Shown here one piece after another: positions 24,066 through 32,424 of a stretch of 35,069 nt of DNA. This stretch comes from Thermoplasmata archaeon. Lineage in GTDB: Archaea > Thermoplasmatota > Thermoplasmata > Lutacidiplasmatales > SKW197. The notes under the pieces are model-generated. The model was not told where the DNA came from and searched no databases. It worked only from the letters and a program-made list of their open reading frames with translations. The DNA lies in the NCBI GenBank assembly GCA_038874435.1, contig JAVZCK010000020.1, forward strand, positions 1 through 35,069, written 5' to 3'. Each line of letters starts with the position of its first letter. The first letter of the stretch is position 1. A program made the translations under genes and the position numbers.

Positions 24066-24896
24066 TTACACATCTCTTTTATTAAATTGCCATATGCCAA
24101 TAACTAGTGGTAGAACAGTCCATATAATCTGGGCAAGCAGAACTGCAGGCAGTGACATGTATGCCGGCGGTTCCAGGGCATGGCCAAATGCCTTTTTTAC
24201 ATCAAATGCGCGCAGCACTCCTGTCTGTGTCAAATCAGCAGGACTCAAAAACATGCTGTACCACATCCATGCAGGAACCTCGCCTTGGCCCGTGGCTAAA
24301 GCCATGAAATCTCCACCTGTAGCAAGGAATACGCCAAAAACTACAGTGCCGTAGATTGAGGACCAGAAAAAAATGAGAATGCCTAAGCCAAGCGAAGTAC
24401 TTCGCCTGCTGCATAGCGTCGAAAAGAAGACAGCTAAGCTAAGATAAACTAAGCCAAGCATTATTGTCAGCAGAATGAAAAGAAGGTAACTCCCAATTTT
24501 GGTTGCACCCGCTGCAGCAACAATTAAAACACCTGCAATGCCAAAACCAGCAACAGTTGCAACGACAATTACCATACTCAGACCTGCAAACTTCCCCAAC
24601 AAAACCTCTGTTCTGGTTATTGGATAAGAGAGGAGAAGCGGAAGCGATCCATTCTCCACTTCTCCTGAAATCGTCGCATAGCCGAGCATTATTGAAATTA
24701 TTGGCACAAGGATTACTGCAATGCCCAGAAGCACAGTTACCGTCTCCTCTATTCCACCAATAGAACCCTTACCGCCAAATACTGAGGCAACCATGGTTAG
24801 CACAACGAAAATCAGGATCATTGCGATAATCCACTTGTTACGGAAATTGTCCACAAATTCTTTCTTCGCAACCACATAAATTTTCTGCAGATTCAT
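24066..24896 (-). CDS. ABC-2 type transporter permease (NosY-like)
   Basis: 276 residues with about six membrane segments. The amphipathic N-terminus KIYVVAKKEFVDNFRNKW and the SGEVENGSLPLLLSYPITR loop are typical of ABC-2/NosY-type permeases, which form the membrane pore with the adjacent ATPase. The substrate is unknown. Its ATG lies 59 nt inside the ATPase gene, a long overlap, so it is probably translated by coupling. It is the last gene of the long minus-strand operon starting at S6e. Confidence 0.88.
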   Translation of the reverse strand: MNLQKIYVVAKKEFVDNFRNKWIIAMILIFVVLTMVASVFGGKGSIGGIEETVTVLLGIAVILVPIISIMLGYATISGEVENGSLPLLLSYPITRTEVLLGKFAGLSMVIVVATVAGFGIAGVLIVAAAGATKIGSYLLFILLTIMLGLVYLSLAVFFSTLCSRRSTSLGLGILIFFWSSIYGTVVFGVFLATGGDFMALATGQGEVPAWMWYSMFLSPADLTQTGVLRAFDVKKAFGHALEPPAYMSLPAVLLAQIIWTVLPLVIGIWQFNKRDV

Positions 24897-25833
24897 TTTT
24901 TCCCTCCGCTCTCGCTAGCAATAAATCGAAGCTCTCTTCCAAAGAAGGCTCACTTGTCCTGAAATCTAGAATCCTTAGCCCTTTTTCTTCAAGTGTCTTC
25001 ATAACCGTAGCCCTGGAGGAATAATCACAGAGCACGGTAAGCCATTCATCACTTGCGGTTGCCTCTACTCCTTCCATTCCTTTTAGTTCATCTGGAATAT
25101 TACCTCTCAGCCCCTCAATCCGAATCTCAAGCTTTGGCTTCAAATTGAGTTCTTTATGCAATTCTAGTACTGTGCCCTCAAAAACCAGTTTTCCCCTGTG
25201 AATGATACCCACTCTATCACAGATGTCCTCGACTTCTGCGAGAATGTGCGATGAGAAAATTATTGTAGCTCCAGCCTTATTAAGAGTTTTGAGCTTATCC
25301 TTGAAATATTTTCGCCATCTTGCATCAAGACCGCTCATCGGCTCGTCTAAGACATAGAGTGAAGGATTCCCAAGCATTGTCTGAGCAATCCCTACAAGCT
25401 GGATCATCCCCTTTGAGAAGCTCCCAACTCTCCTTTTCGCTGCTTCCTGAAGCCCTATTTCCTTCAAGATTTGTTTGATCTCTTTTTTGTCCACATTTTT
25501 TAGTTCAGCGAAGAACTCAAGGGTCTGGATAGCATTGAGATTGTCATAAAATGAAACTTTCTCTGGCAGAAATCCGATGTTTCTTCTTGTCTCTGCGTCC
25601 AATTTCTTTCCCTCAACGAACACTTCTCCTGCAGTTGGTTTGGCAAGCCCCATGATTATTTTCAAAGTGGTTGTCTTTCCAGCACCATTAGGCCCTAGAA
25701 AGCCATAAATCTCACCTTTTTTCACTTTCATGTTCAAGCCATGGACAGCCACTACCTCCTTATACTTCTTTGTTAGATTTTTTACTTCAATTGCCGGAAC
25801 ATCATGTGAATTTTTTGGTGGCAACTCTCTCAC
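24838..25833 (-). CDS. ABC transporter ATP-binding protein (NosF-like)
   Basis: 331 residues. Walker A is GPNGAGKTT (about 48-56), the signature is SFSKGMIQ (a variant of LSGGQ), Walker B is LYVLDEPMSGLD, and the switch His is in SSHIL. The C-terminal region (about 235-310) is the regulatory domain found in many ABC-2 exporters. The last 20 residues are encoded in the zone that also encodes the permease start in another frame. The GTG start at 25833 overlaps the nep1 TGA by 4 nt. Confidence 0.92.
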   Translation of the reverse strand: MRELPPKNSHDVPAIEVKNLTKKYKEVVAVHGLNMKVKKGEIYGFLGPNGAGKTTTLKIIMGLAKPTAGEVFVEGKKLDAETRRNIGFLPEKVSFYDNLNAIQTLEFFAELKNVDKKEIKQILKEIGLQEAAKRRVGSFSKGMIQLVGIAQTMLGNPSLYVLDEPMSGLDARWRKYFKDKLKTLNKAGATIIFSSHILAEVEDICDRVGIIHRGKLVFEGTVLELHKELNLKPKLEIRIEGLRGNIPDELKGMEGVEATASDEWLTVLCDYSSRATVMKTLEEKGLRILDFRTSEPSLEESFDLLLARAEGKNESAENLCGCEERICGQFP

Positions 25834-26504
25834 CTTCTTGTTGCATTCTCATAATTTACCAAGATTTCAGAAAGTACGGTCCAAACCGTAAGAGTATGGT
25901 CTGAGATTGAAACAACATCATCTGCATTGGCATACACATTGCTCAGAAAATCACCTTCTGGAAAGCCACCAATAACGCAAAGTAAGTTATTTTGCTTAAA
26001 CTCTGTAAAGTATTTATCCAAAGATACAGGCTTTCCTGTTGGTGAAAACACAATAGTTCTATCATGTGGGATGTAGTTAAGACATTTTTCGAAGGAATAC
26101 TCAGACATCAATTTTAGGAGTGGCATTTCTTTGCTTGGTACAACTCCATTGTTAAAAAGTGATTCCATGAGCCCTACAAACCTTGGATAGTTTTTGGGGA
26201 GACGAGTGAGAGGATCAACTAAAATTAACTCATTGTTTCTTGTGTGTACATAAACCCTCAATTCGCCCCTCATATTTAGAATTGAATCAAGGGCTAAAAG
26301 CAGGAAGAAATGCACAATATCTGGCCTTCCTCTCCTATCTCCCATTTCTATCTCTTTCATCGCAGTGTGATGTAAATTCGTGTCCAGTAAAACTCTCGTG
26401 GTTTTTTTACCTCTCTTCTTCGCATTTACAACCACTGACGGATGGGACGCAATAGATTCAGGCACAAGCTCAAGCTCTGCATCGGCAAGAAGCACATGGA
26501 GCAT
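25830..26504 (-). CDS. nep1: Nep1/Emg1, 16S rRNA pseudouridine N1-methyltransferase
   Basis: 224 residues. A SPOUT-class, SAM-dependent enzyme that methylates N1 of a pseudouridine in small-subunit rRNA and takes part in subunit assembly. Signatures: LLDTNLHHTAM (about 60), then RRGRPDIVHFFLLLALDS (about 78-95), and the knot region CVIGGFPEGDF with SISDHTLTVWTV near the C-terminus. Its ATG shares one base with the TAA of the FAD gene (TAATG) and its stop overlaps the ABC ATPase start, placing it mid-operon with translation genes. Confidence 0.95.
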   Translation of the reverse strand: MLHVLLADAELELVPESIASHPSVVVNAKKRGKKTTRVLLDTNLHHTAMKEIEMGDRRGRPDIVHFFLLLALDSILNMRGELRVYVHTRNNELILVDPLTRLPKNYPRFVGLMESLFNNGVVPSKEMPLLKLMSEYSFEKCLNYIPHDRTIVFSPTGKPVSLDKYFTEFKQNNLLCVIGGFPEGDFLSNVYANADDVVSISDHTLTVWTVLSEILVNYENATRR

Positions 26505-27880
26505 TATATCCTCCCTGCCACTCCTCTGCCTGCAATTATGCCAGTAGCGGCAGCACCTACTATTCCTCTTGAGAGCCCTACGCCATCTCCGCAGGCGAAT
26601 AGATTTGTAATTGAGGTTTCTAGATTTTCATTCACATCTAAAATCATAGCATAAAACTTAATTTCAGGTGCATAGAGAAGCGTAGAATCTGTAGCCACAC
26701 CTGGTATAATCTGGTTTAACTTCTCAAGTCCTTCAAGGATGTTCTGGACTATTCTTGAGGGCAAAGCCATTGAAATATCCCCTGGTGTTACATCAGATAG
26801 TGTACCTTTCAGAGGATTTTTCGCTAATCTTGGGAATGTAGAGCGTCTTCCAGCCATCAAGTCACCCAATCGCTGCACAATTGGTTTTCCACCGCCAATT
26901 GTGGTTGCAAGTTCAGCGATTGAACGACCATAGGCAGTAGTGTTCTCTAGAGGTTCTGTCAACTCAACTCTAACCAAAAATGCAAAATTTGTGTTCTCAG
27001 AATTTCTTGTTTTCATTGAATGCCCATTAACACCGATGAATTCTCCATAATTTTCCTTTACCACAAATCCTCTGTGGTTAGTGCAGAATGTCCGCACAAA
27101 ATCGTCATATCTGTTTGTGAATATGTGAAATTTCGGGTCTCTGTTGATTTTTATCACTGGTTCCATCACAATTGCAGGTACCTCCACGCGCACACCAATG
27201 TCAATTGGTCCGTGTCTCGCCTTTATCTTATGCCTCTCGATAAGTTCTTGCATCCAGCCCATACCAACACGGCCTGGTGCAATTACAACTGCGTTTGCCT
27301 CAACTACTTTTCCATCACCTAAAATCACACCATTGCATCTTTCGTTATCAACCAAAATGTCCTCAACCCTTGTTCTTGTGAGAATTTTGAGCCCCTGAGC
27401 AAGTAACTCCTCACACATCCCAGCAATTACAGATGGTGCGTGATCACTCCCAATATGTCTCTGTGGTATAGGGATAAATCTTGCTCCCACTGCAGCGGCC
27501 CTTCTTGCTAACGAATCAGCATTTTCTTCATCTGGATGATAAAGTGTAGAGTTAGGCGCATGCTTAGCAAAGAACTCATCCACCTCTTTTACGAGTGCCC
27601 ATGCCTTCTCTTCATTTCCACAAAGGGCAGTAATATCACCACCAATATCTGGCCTGAGGTTTAAAATTCCGTCAGAAAATGTGCCAGCACCACCAACGCC
27701 AGCCATTATATTACATGGAGTGCACCTCAGACATTCAGATCCAAGTTCCATTGGGCATGCTCTATTTTCCACTTCCATACCTTCATCAATCACAAGCACT
27801 TGCTTTCCCTCCTTTAGAATCTCCCTTGCAGCGAAAATTCCTGCAGGACCCGCACCTACAACCACTGCATCGTATTTCAT
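26504..27880 (-). CDS. FAD-dependent dehydrogenase (COG2509 type)
   Basis: 458 residues. The N-terminal Rossmann motif VVGAGPAGIFAAREIL (about 6-21) binds FAD. A cysteine-rich stretch (CPMELGSECLRCTPCNIM, about 42-59) and a glycine-rich GVGGAGTFSDG follow. The C-terminal FAD motif is LFACGDGVGLSRGIVGAAATG. This pattern fits the COG2509 group of flavoproteins related to HI0933/GidA-like enzymes, of unknown substrate. It sits between aIF2 gamma and nep1 in a translation-gene operon, which may hint at a redox or modification role there (inference). Confidence 0.85.
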   Translation of the reverse strand: MKYDAVVVGAGPAGIFAAREILKEGKQVLVIDEGMEVENRACPMELGSECLRCTPCNIMAGVGGAGTFSDGILNLRPDIGGDITALCGNEEKAWALVKEVDEFFAKHAPNSTLYHPDEENADSLARRAAAVGARFIPIPQRHIGSDHAPSVIAGMCEELLAQGLKILTRTRVEDILVDNERCNGVILGDGKVVEANAVVIAPGRVGMGWMQELIERHKIKARHGPIDIGVRVEVPAIVMEPVIKINRDPKFHIFTNRYDDFVRTFCTNHRGFVVKENYGEFIGVNGHSMKTRNSENTNFAFLVRVELTEPLENTTAYGRSIAELATTIGGGKPIVQRLGDLMAGRRSTFPRLAKNPLKGTLSDVTPGDISMALPSRIVQNILEGLEKLNQIIPGVATDSTLLYAPEIKFYAMILDVNENLETSITNLFACGDGVGLSRGIVGAAATGIIAGRGVAGRI

Positions 27881-27886
27881 GATGCC

Positions 27887-29119
27887 TCACTTAATGATTC
27901 CATAACCAATCAAGCGCCAGGTGGTGCCCACTTTCCTGCTCACAGCCACTCGATCACCTGCTTCACAACACACAGGCACTTTCAGATTTGCTTCTACGAT
28001 ATCCTCTCTCGTGCTTGTAATCAGTGCGCTAGTTTTCGCAGTGCCAATGTTCAGCATAAGCGTTTCAGAGGTCTTCAACTTCTCAACCTTAAGTTCTGAG
28101 GCCGTGCCTACAACTCGTTCAAGCAGATGTACTTCCATGAGCAACTTCTGCTTCATCTCTGGGAGTGTGCCTGGTTTTCCAAGTACTTTGCCAGAAAGCG
28201 AATCAGAACGCGTCAAAGCAGGGTCAAGCATTGTCCCTACTGCTATCAACCCTCCAGGCTTTGCTTCGTTTAGCGGAAGGTCTCCAGCGTAGAGAGAACA
28301 CACTTTAGATACAATGTTGTTGTAAACCTTTTGGTTTCCAACGATTTCGAGGTTACCTGGTGCAATCTCAACTTCATCTCCAATAGAAAGTTTTCCCTGC
28401 AGAATTGTACCTCCTACTACACCACCTACTAGTTTGTCGGGTGGTGTGCCAGGCATATTCACATCAAATGAGCGTGCCACATACATTCTAGCCGGCTTTG
28501 TGCCATCAAATTTGGGTGTAGGAATATACTTTTGAATTGCATAAATAAGGGCTTCTAGATTTATTCCATGATGTGCAGACACAGGAATTATTGGGGCATT
28601 CTCTGCAAATGAGCCCTTCAGGAAATTTTTGATTTCGTTATAACTTTCTTTTGCTCTCTCTTTACTTACTAGGTCTATTTTTGTCTGAGCAACAACAACA
28701 TTTTTAACATTTGCAATTTGCAGCGCAATGAGATGCTCCTTTGTTTGTGGCTGTGGGCACTTCTCATCAGCTGAGATTATAAGCAATGCTCCATCCATTA
28801 TTGCTGCACCTGAAAGCACAGTCGCCATCAAACTTTCATGCCCAGGTGCATCTACAAATGAAACTGCACGCAAAAACTTTGTTTGACCATTGCATCTCGG
28901 ACAGGTTGGAGAGTTTGTATAACCATCAAGTCCACTACAATTTGGACATTGGTAAAATTCAGTATCCGCATAACCTAGCCGGATTGTAATTCCTCTCTTT
29001 CTCTCCTCTGAGAGTCGGTCTGTGCGTTCCTTTGTAAGTGCATAGGTAAGAGTGGTTTTGCCATGGTCTACATGACCCACAATTCCTACATTTAGTTCTG
29101 GCTGTACATGAACTTTCAT
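27887..29119 (-). CDS. eif2g: translation initiation factor aIF2 subunit gamma
   Basis: 410 residues. The GTPase core of aIF2, which delivers initiator tRNA to the small subunit. G1 is GHVDHGKT (about 15-22), G2 is in RGITIRLGY, G3 is DAPGHE, G4 is TKID and G5 is SAHHG. The zinc-ribbon insert has CPNC and CPRC (about 59-77). Domains II and III follow, ending WRLIGYGIIK. It lies 10 nt downstream of S6e, a gene order seen widely in archaea. Confidence 0.97.
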   Translation of the reverse strand: MKVHVQPELNVGIVGHVDHGKTTLTYALTKERTDRLSEERKRGITIRLGYADTEFYQCPNCSGLDGYTNSPTCPRCNGQTKFLRAVSFVDAPGHESLMATVLSGAAIMDGALLIISADEKCPQPQTKEHLIALQIANVKNVVVAQTKIDLVSKERAKESYNEIKNFLKGSFAENAPIIPVSAHHGINLEALIYAIQKYIPTPKFDGTKPARMYVARSFDVNMPGTPPDKLVGGVVGGTILQGKLSIGDEVEIAPGNLEIVGNQKVYNNIVSKVCSLYAGDLPLNEAKPGGLIAVGTMLDPALTRSDSLSGKVLGKPGTLPEMKQKLLMEVHLLERVVGTASELKVEKLKTSETLMLNIGTAKTSALITSTREDIVEANLKVPVCCEAGDRVAVSRKVGTTWRLIGYGIIK

Positions 29120-29129
29120 CTAATATACC

Positions 29130-29561
29130 TCACTTCTTGGGTTTGTCTTCCTTCTTTTCTTTTTCTGCCTCATACCTTTTCTTTGCCTCTTCCAATAAAT
29201 TTTCGACAGGATGTGGACCTTTAGCTATAATCTTGAGATTTATTTGCGCTGTTTCTGGTGAGATTGTGTTTCCTCTCACAGACACCTTTTTCCTGAGTCC
29301 CTTCTTTTTGGGATGAAAACCTGTGCTTTCGCTCAACAGCACCTTGTATCTTTTTCCACCTGCAATGTCTTTCCGCATCGGGAAGCCAGCATTGTCCGAA
29401 CCACCAGTGATTACAAGTTTGTATCCTGGAAGTCCAATAAATAGGCCATCCACTTCATCGCCAATCTTCTTTCCAATGAGCGAATTTGCGTAATTTCCCC
29501 AGACAGGGAATGTATAGGTTTTTCCTTCAGATGTGGCTACATTGGCTTTGAATTCCACCAT
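29130..29561 (-). CDS. rps6e: 30S ribosomal protein S6e
   Basis: About 143 residues from ATG 29561. It opens VEFKANVATSEGKTYT and has the family core GGSDNAGFPMRKD, GFHPKKKGLRKKVSVRGNTI and a lysine-rich tail. I chose ATG 29561 rather than the in-frame ATG 29591 because the TATA box at 29591-29601 would put transcription start downstream of 29591, and because GGTG precedes 29561 at RBS distance. Ten extra N-terminal residues would also be unusual for the family. First gene of the run S6e, aIF2 gamma, FAD protein, nep1, ABC pair. Confidence 0.95.
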   Translation of the reverse strand: MVEFKANVATSEGKTYTFPVWGNYANSLIGKKIGDEVDGLFIGLPGYKLVITGGSDNAGFPMRKDIAGGKRYKVLLSESTGFHPKKKGLRKKVSVRGNTISPETAQINLKIIAKGPHPVENLLEEAKKRYEAEKEKKEDKPKK

Positions 29562-29590
29562 GTTTTTCACCTTGTGAGATTGAAAACGCA

Positions 29591-29601
29591 TTTATATTTA
29601 A
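29591..29601 (-). promoter_or_regulatory. TATA box of the S6e/aIF2 gamma operon
   Basis: On the minus strand TTAAATATAAA lies 30-40 nt before the preferred S6e ATG at 29561. It decides the S6e start, since the longer frame's ATG overlaps the TATA box itself. Confidence 0.6.
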
Positions 29602-29646
29602 CCCTTTTCTTAGTCATGCTGTGCCTTGGTGTCTCCATAAACATGT

Positions 29647-31095
29647 TCAAATTCCATATTTTTTCAGCAATTTCTCATAAAGTTTGAATTCCTCGCTCAT
29701 GGCAAACTCAGATATTTTCTCCTCAGGGAGATTACCAAGGAGTTCATCTAGCGTTTTAAGCACCCTTGCAATTTCCTCTTCACTTAGCTCTACCTCTTTC
29801 TCGAACTCTGGGATTATTGATAGCACACCTGCTGCAACTGCGAGTCCGAATTTCCTCTTAGAATAGAAGAAGGTATCGGAGCGTTCCATATGAATCCGCT
29901 TACCGGCCAAAAGTATGTTACCATCAAAAAAGCAAGCAAATGCATCTACCCTTTCTCTCCCAATGACTTCCAAATTTCCAAAGCTTAGAATTGAATAACC
30001 TTTTCGCTTAGCCCTTGCGATAACCGTGGCCAGAAAATTGCAAATTTCCTCTGTGCTGTAAATCTGGGTGCTTGTGGTTAGACAATCAAGTATTAGAACC
30101 CCCTTACCATCAAACCTCCTAAGAGCCCAGTCAATTGCCACACTTAGATAAACAATATCTCTGGAAACAACGATCTCTTTTTCTCTGTCCTCTGCTCCAG
30201 TAATTTTCTTTGTAGTGGATGAGAACCAATCCACAAATACAAAATTTTTCGCATCTAGAAGCTCAAGCTTTTTCTTGGTCTTCAAAGTCTCTGTAAACTC
30301 TTTTAATGTGGTCTCCCCAGCAACAAAAATACAGGGTTTTCCTGAAAAAATGGAATCGCTTACAGCTTGTTCAATCAGATATTGTTTAAGATGGGTATCA
30401 CTGCAGAACAGGAGGGCATAATTCTCACTTACACCAGTAGGGAATAACAACTCAGAACCTGGAAGCCAGAATAGGTTCTTTCCACCAGACCAAGAAACAT
30501 TGCATCTTTCTATGCCACTGGGTGTGCGAAGCACAACATCACTCTCTCTCACCCCGTAGTGCAATTCCACATCATCATCCGGTCTTTTCAAACTTGTGAT
30601 TGTAAGTTTTCCATTGGCCATGTTGAGAAAATAATCAAAACTGTGCTTTATTGCGCCAACTACTTCTTCAAAAATTTCTGGCTTCTCTATGAGCACAAGA
30701 AGGGCAATACCTTTCTCTTCACAATAGGCACAGATATTTTCCAGCAGGGCAGTCGCAGTTTCCTTCTCATAAAGAAGAAGCACTGGTGTAAGGTGAAAGA
30801 AAAGCTTTTCAATCCCATCAATCTTTTTTAGAGTTGCAAAAAATTGGACAGGGTCAGATGGCATTATCAAAGTATCCTGTTTTTCTGCGGGAAGGCCAAC
30901 ACGGTCAGAATACCAGTCAATCATTTTATATCCAGAGAGCTCAAGAGGTTTTGTCAACACACAGTGTCCGTTATCTACTAGAAAATGTTGAATCAGAAAG
31001 AGAACATCATGGAAGTCCTCCGTTACGAGCAGAATTCTTTTTCTCCTCCCTGCTTCAATCGCATTATCAACTGCAGAAATCTGGAAAATTCCCAT
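29647..31095 (-). CDS. tandem P-loop-less KaiC/RecA-like protein
   Basis: 482 residues, soluble, no close family name recognised. It appears to hold two copies of a KaiC/RecA-like fold. Copy 1 (about 18-180) has RILLVTEDFHDVLFLIQHFL, then KMIDWYSDRVG, a helix/strand pair ending IALLVLIEKPE, and SFDYFLNMANGKL. Copy 2 (about 222-400) has YALLFCSDTHLKQYLIEQ, FVFVDWFSSTTKKI, KGYSILSFGNLEV and RVDAFACFFDGNIL. Neither copy has a Walker A motif at the expected place. The D-W-[YF]-S strand aligns with ILIMDLGAM of the adjacent KaiC ATPase. The C-terminal 80 residues are helical and acidic. It starts 5 nt after the KaiC gene, so it is probably a regulatory or structural partner of that ATPase (inference). 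Confidence 0.75.
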   Translation of the reverse strand: MGIFQISAVDNAIEAGRRKRILLVTEDFHDVLFLIQHFLVDNGHCVLTKPLELSGYKMIDWYSDRVGLPAEKQDTLIMPSDPVQFFATLKKIDGIEKLFFHLTPVLLLYEKETATALLENICAYCEEKGIALLVLIEKPEIFEEVVGAIKHSFDYFLNMANGKLTITSLKRPDDDVELHYGVRESDVVLRTPSGIERCNVSWSGGKNLFWLPGSELLFPTGVSENYALLFCSDTHLKQYLIEQAVSDSIFSGKPCIFVAGETTLKEFTETLKTKKKLELLDAKNFVFVDWFSSTTKKITGAEDREKEIVVSRDIVYLSVAIDWALRRFDGKGVLILDCLTTSTQIYSTEEICNFLATVIARAKRKGYSILSFGNLEVIGRERVDAFACFFDGNILLAGKRIHMERSDTFFYSKRKFGLAVAAGVLSIIPEFEKEVELSEEEIARVLKTLDELLGNLPEEKISEFAMSEEFKLYEKLLKKYGI

Positions 31096-31100
31096 ACTGA

Positions 31101-31817
31101 TCAGAATATCTTTGTATCTGCTTGAATCACAATCCCCTCTGGCGTTATCACAATTGGATGCTTTGTCGTATCATGCTTTGCAAATCTCATCTTTCTTACC
31201 ATTATTGTGCGCCTCAGTTCCCCTTTCACATCTTCTAGCCCTAGCACAACAAAGGAATCGCAGACAAATTGCTCAATTCCATAACGAGTGAGCGAGTTAG
31301 TTCCATCAGGCGATTCGGAAATGAGAAGAGAGGTCATATCCATCTCTTTCAGTTCTGTAGCAAAAACAAAAAGTTCCCGTCTTAACTCCTCAATATTCGA
31401 ATAATAAAGTCCTAGAGCAGTAATTGAATCGACAACGCATCGCTTTGCATTTGTAAGCTTCTGGATGTTTTTTATCACTTTAGCAACGGAAGAGAAATTT
31501 ACCATACCTTTTTCAATCTCCTTTGATATTGCTTCTTTCCGCATAGCACCTAAATCCATTATGAGGATATTGTTGTTTTTCTGATGTTCTAAAAGGTTAA
31601 ATTTGTAGTTATTCATCGCCCGCTCTATATTCGCTCTGCTTTCCTCTAAAGTGATGTAAATGCCTTTTTCCCCATTTTTCACACCACCCAGCAAAAACTG
31701 CATTCCAAAAAGGGTCTTAGCACTTCCTGCTGGACCACAAATAAGATTCACAGTTCTCGCAGGAATTCCACCCCCTAGCATCTCGTCTAGTCCTGGTATT
31801 CCACTTTTGATTATCAA
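31101..31817 (-). CDS. KaiC-family RecA-like ATPase
   Basis: 238 residues, a single KaiC domain. It opens SGIPGLDEMLGGGIP, then Walker A GPAGSAKT (about 28-35), the catalytic acidic pair in ITLEES (about 55-60), and Walker B CVVDSIT (about 127). The last 50 residues carry the conserved basic strand (LRRTIMVRKMRFAKHD) ending GIVIQADTKIF. The family uses ATP to drive oligomer-based signalling or, for ArlH, archaellum assembly; no archaellum genes are nearby. The TTG start at 31817 follows the SD-like GGTGGTGA. It is the third gene of a four-gene operon. Confidence 0.88.
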   Translation of the reverse strand: MIIKSGIPGLDEMLGGGIPARTVNLICGPAGSAKTLFGMQFLLGGVKNGEKGIYITLEESRANIERAMNNYKFNLLEHQKNNNILIMDLGAMRKEAISKEIEKGMVNFSSVAKVIKNIQKLTNAKRCVVDSITALGLYYSNIEELRRELFVFATELKEMDMTSLLISESPDGTNSLTRYGIEQFVCDSFVVLGLEDVKGELRRTIMVRKMRFAKHDTTKHPIVITPEGIVIQADTKIF

Positions 31818-31821
31818 ATTC

Positions 31822-32070
31822 TCACCACCTTAACTCCTCTTTCTCTTTAGAAAGCGTTGAAATTTTCTGGATTATTTCATTGCTCTTTTTGCCTGCAAAA
31901 TAAGGAAGAACCTCATTTAATCGCTGGATAAGTAAGGGTAGCTCTTCCGGACGGATGCTCTCTGGATTTATTCCGGCATCCTGGCATTGTTTAGTATATA
32001 TGAAAATACTCATGTTACCAACTGGGCTCTCCTGCATTGTTCTTACTATCTTCATCCCAAGAGAATTCAC
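31822..32070 (-). CDS. small helical protein, second gene of the KaiC operon
   Basis: 82 residues from GTG 32070. I chose this start because AAGGAGGTGA lies 4 nt upstream, an ideal Shine-Dalgarno, and because GTG overlaps the TGA of the upstream gene (GTGA). The frame also opens at GTG 32100, inside the upstream gene and without an RBS. The sequence is predicted helical with a conserved-looking core, IRPEELPLLIQRLNEVLPYFAGK, starting near residue 38. No family recognised. It ends 4 nt before the KaiC gene, suggesting equal expression and a possible complex. Confidence 0.75.
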   Translation of the reverse strand: MNSLGMKIVRTMQESPVGNMSIFIYTKQCQDAGINPESIRPEELPLLIQRLNEVLPYFAGKKSNEIIQKISTLSKEKEELRW

Positions 32071-32369
32071 TGGCTCACCTCCTTCACTAAATTGTAGCAC
32101 TCTTCTAGAAAATCCCTGTCATTACCGATCTCAGCAAGCACTGTGTTAGTAAGTAGGTTATATGTCATTTCTTCACCTAGTGCTACATATATCTTTGCGA
32201 CTGTATTCTTAATCGAGTTTTTCACATCTTGTTTGTTAAAATCATTTTCCGAAACTCTTATGACATCGGCGACCATTCCTGGTCCCAGCGATTTTTCAAG
32301 TATCTTAATCATGTGTGCATGAATCTTCTCCCATTTTCCAGTATTTTCTTCACAATATATGTTATCCAT
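32067..32369 (-). CDS. small helical protein, first gene of the KaiC operon
   Basis: 100 residues, helical, no membrane segment, family not recognised. Core features are IHAHMIKILEKSLGPGMVADVI and IYVALGEEMTYNLLTNTVLAEIG. The ATG at 32369 has AGAGGG 5 nt upstream as RBS, and ATTTAAAATA (minus strand, 32403-32412) as TATA. Its TGA overlaps the GTG of the next gene. It is divergent from the ABC exporter at 32453, so the two operons share a control region of about 80 nt. Confidence 0.75.
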   Translation of the reverse strand: MDNIYCEENTGKWEKIHAHMIKILEKSLGPGMVADVIRVSENDFNKQDVKNSIKNTVAKIYVALGEEMTYNLLTNTVLAEIGNDRDFLEECYNLVKEVSQ

Positions 32370-32402
32370 TTTTTCCCTCTGAACAAAGTTAACATTTTTG
32401 CC

Positions 32403-32412
32403 TATTTTAAAT
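32403..32412 (-). promoter_or_regulatory. TATA box of the KaiC operon
   Basis: On the minus strand ATTTAAAATA lies 34-43 nt before the ATG at 32369, giving a leader of about 14 nt that contains AGAGGG (32380-32375) as Shine-Dalgarno. Confidence 0.5.
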
Positions 32413-32424
32413 TTTGGGTAAGAA

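Noticed and set aside
31101-31817. ArlH (FlaH) archaellum ATPase.
   Set aside because: No other arl genes nearby, and the protein has the catalytic acidic pair and full Walker A typical of general KaiC-family ATPases. This cannot be excluded absolutely.
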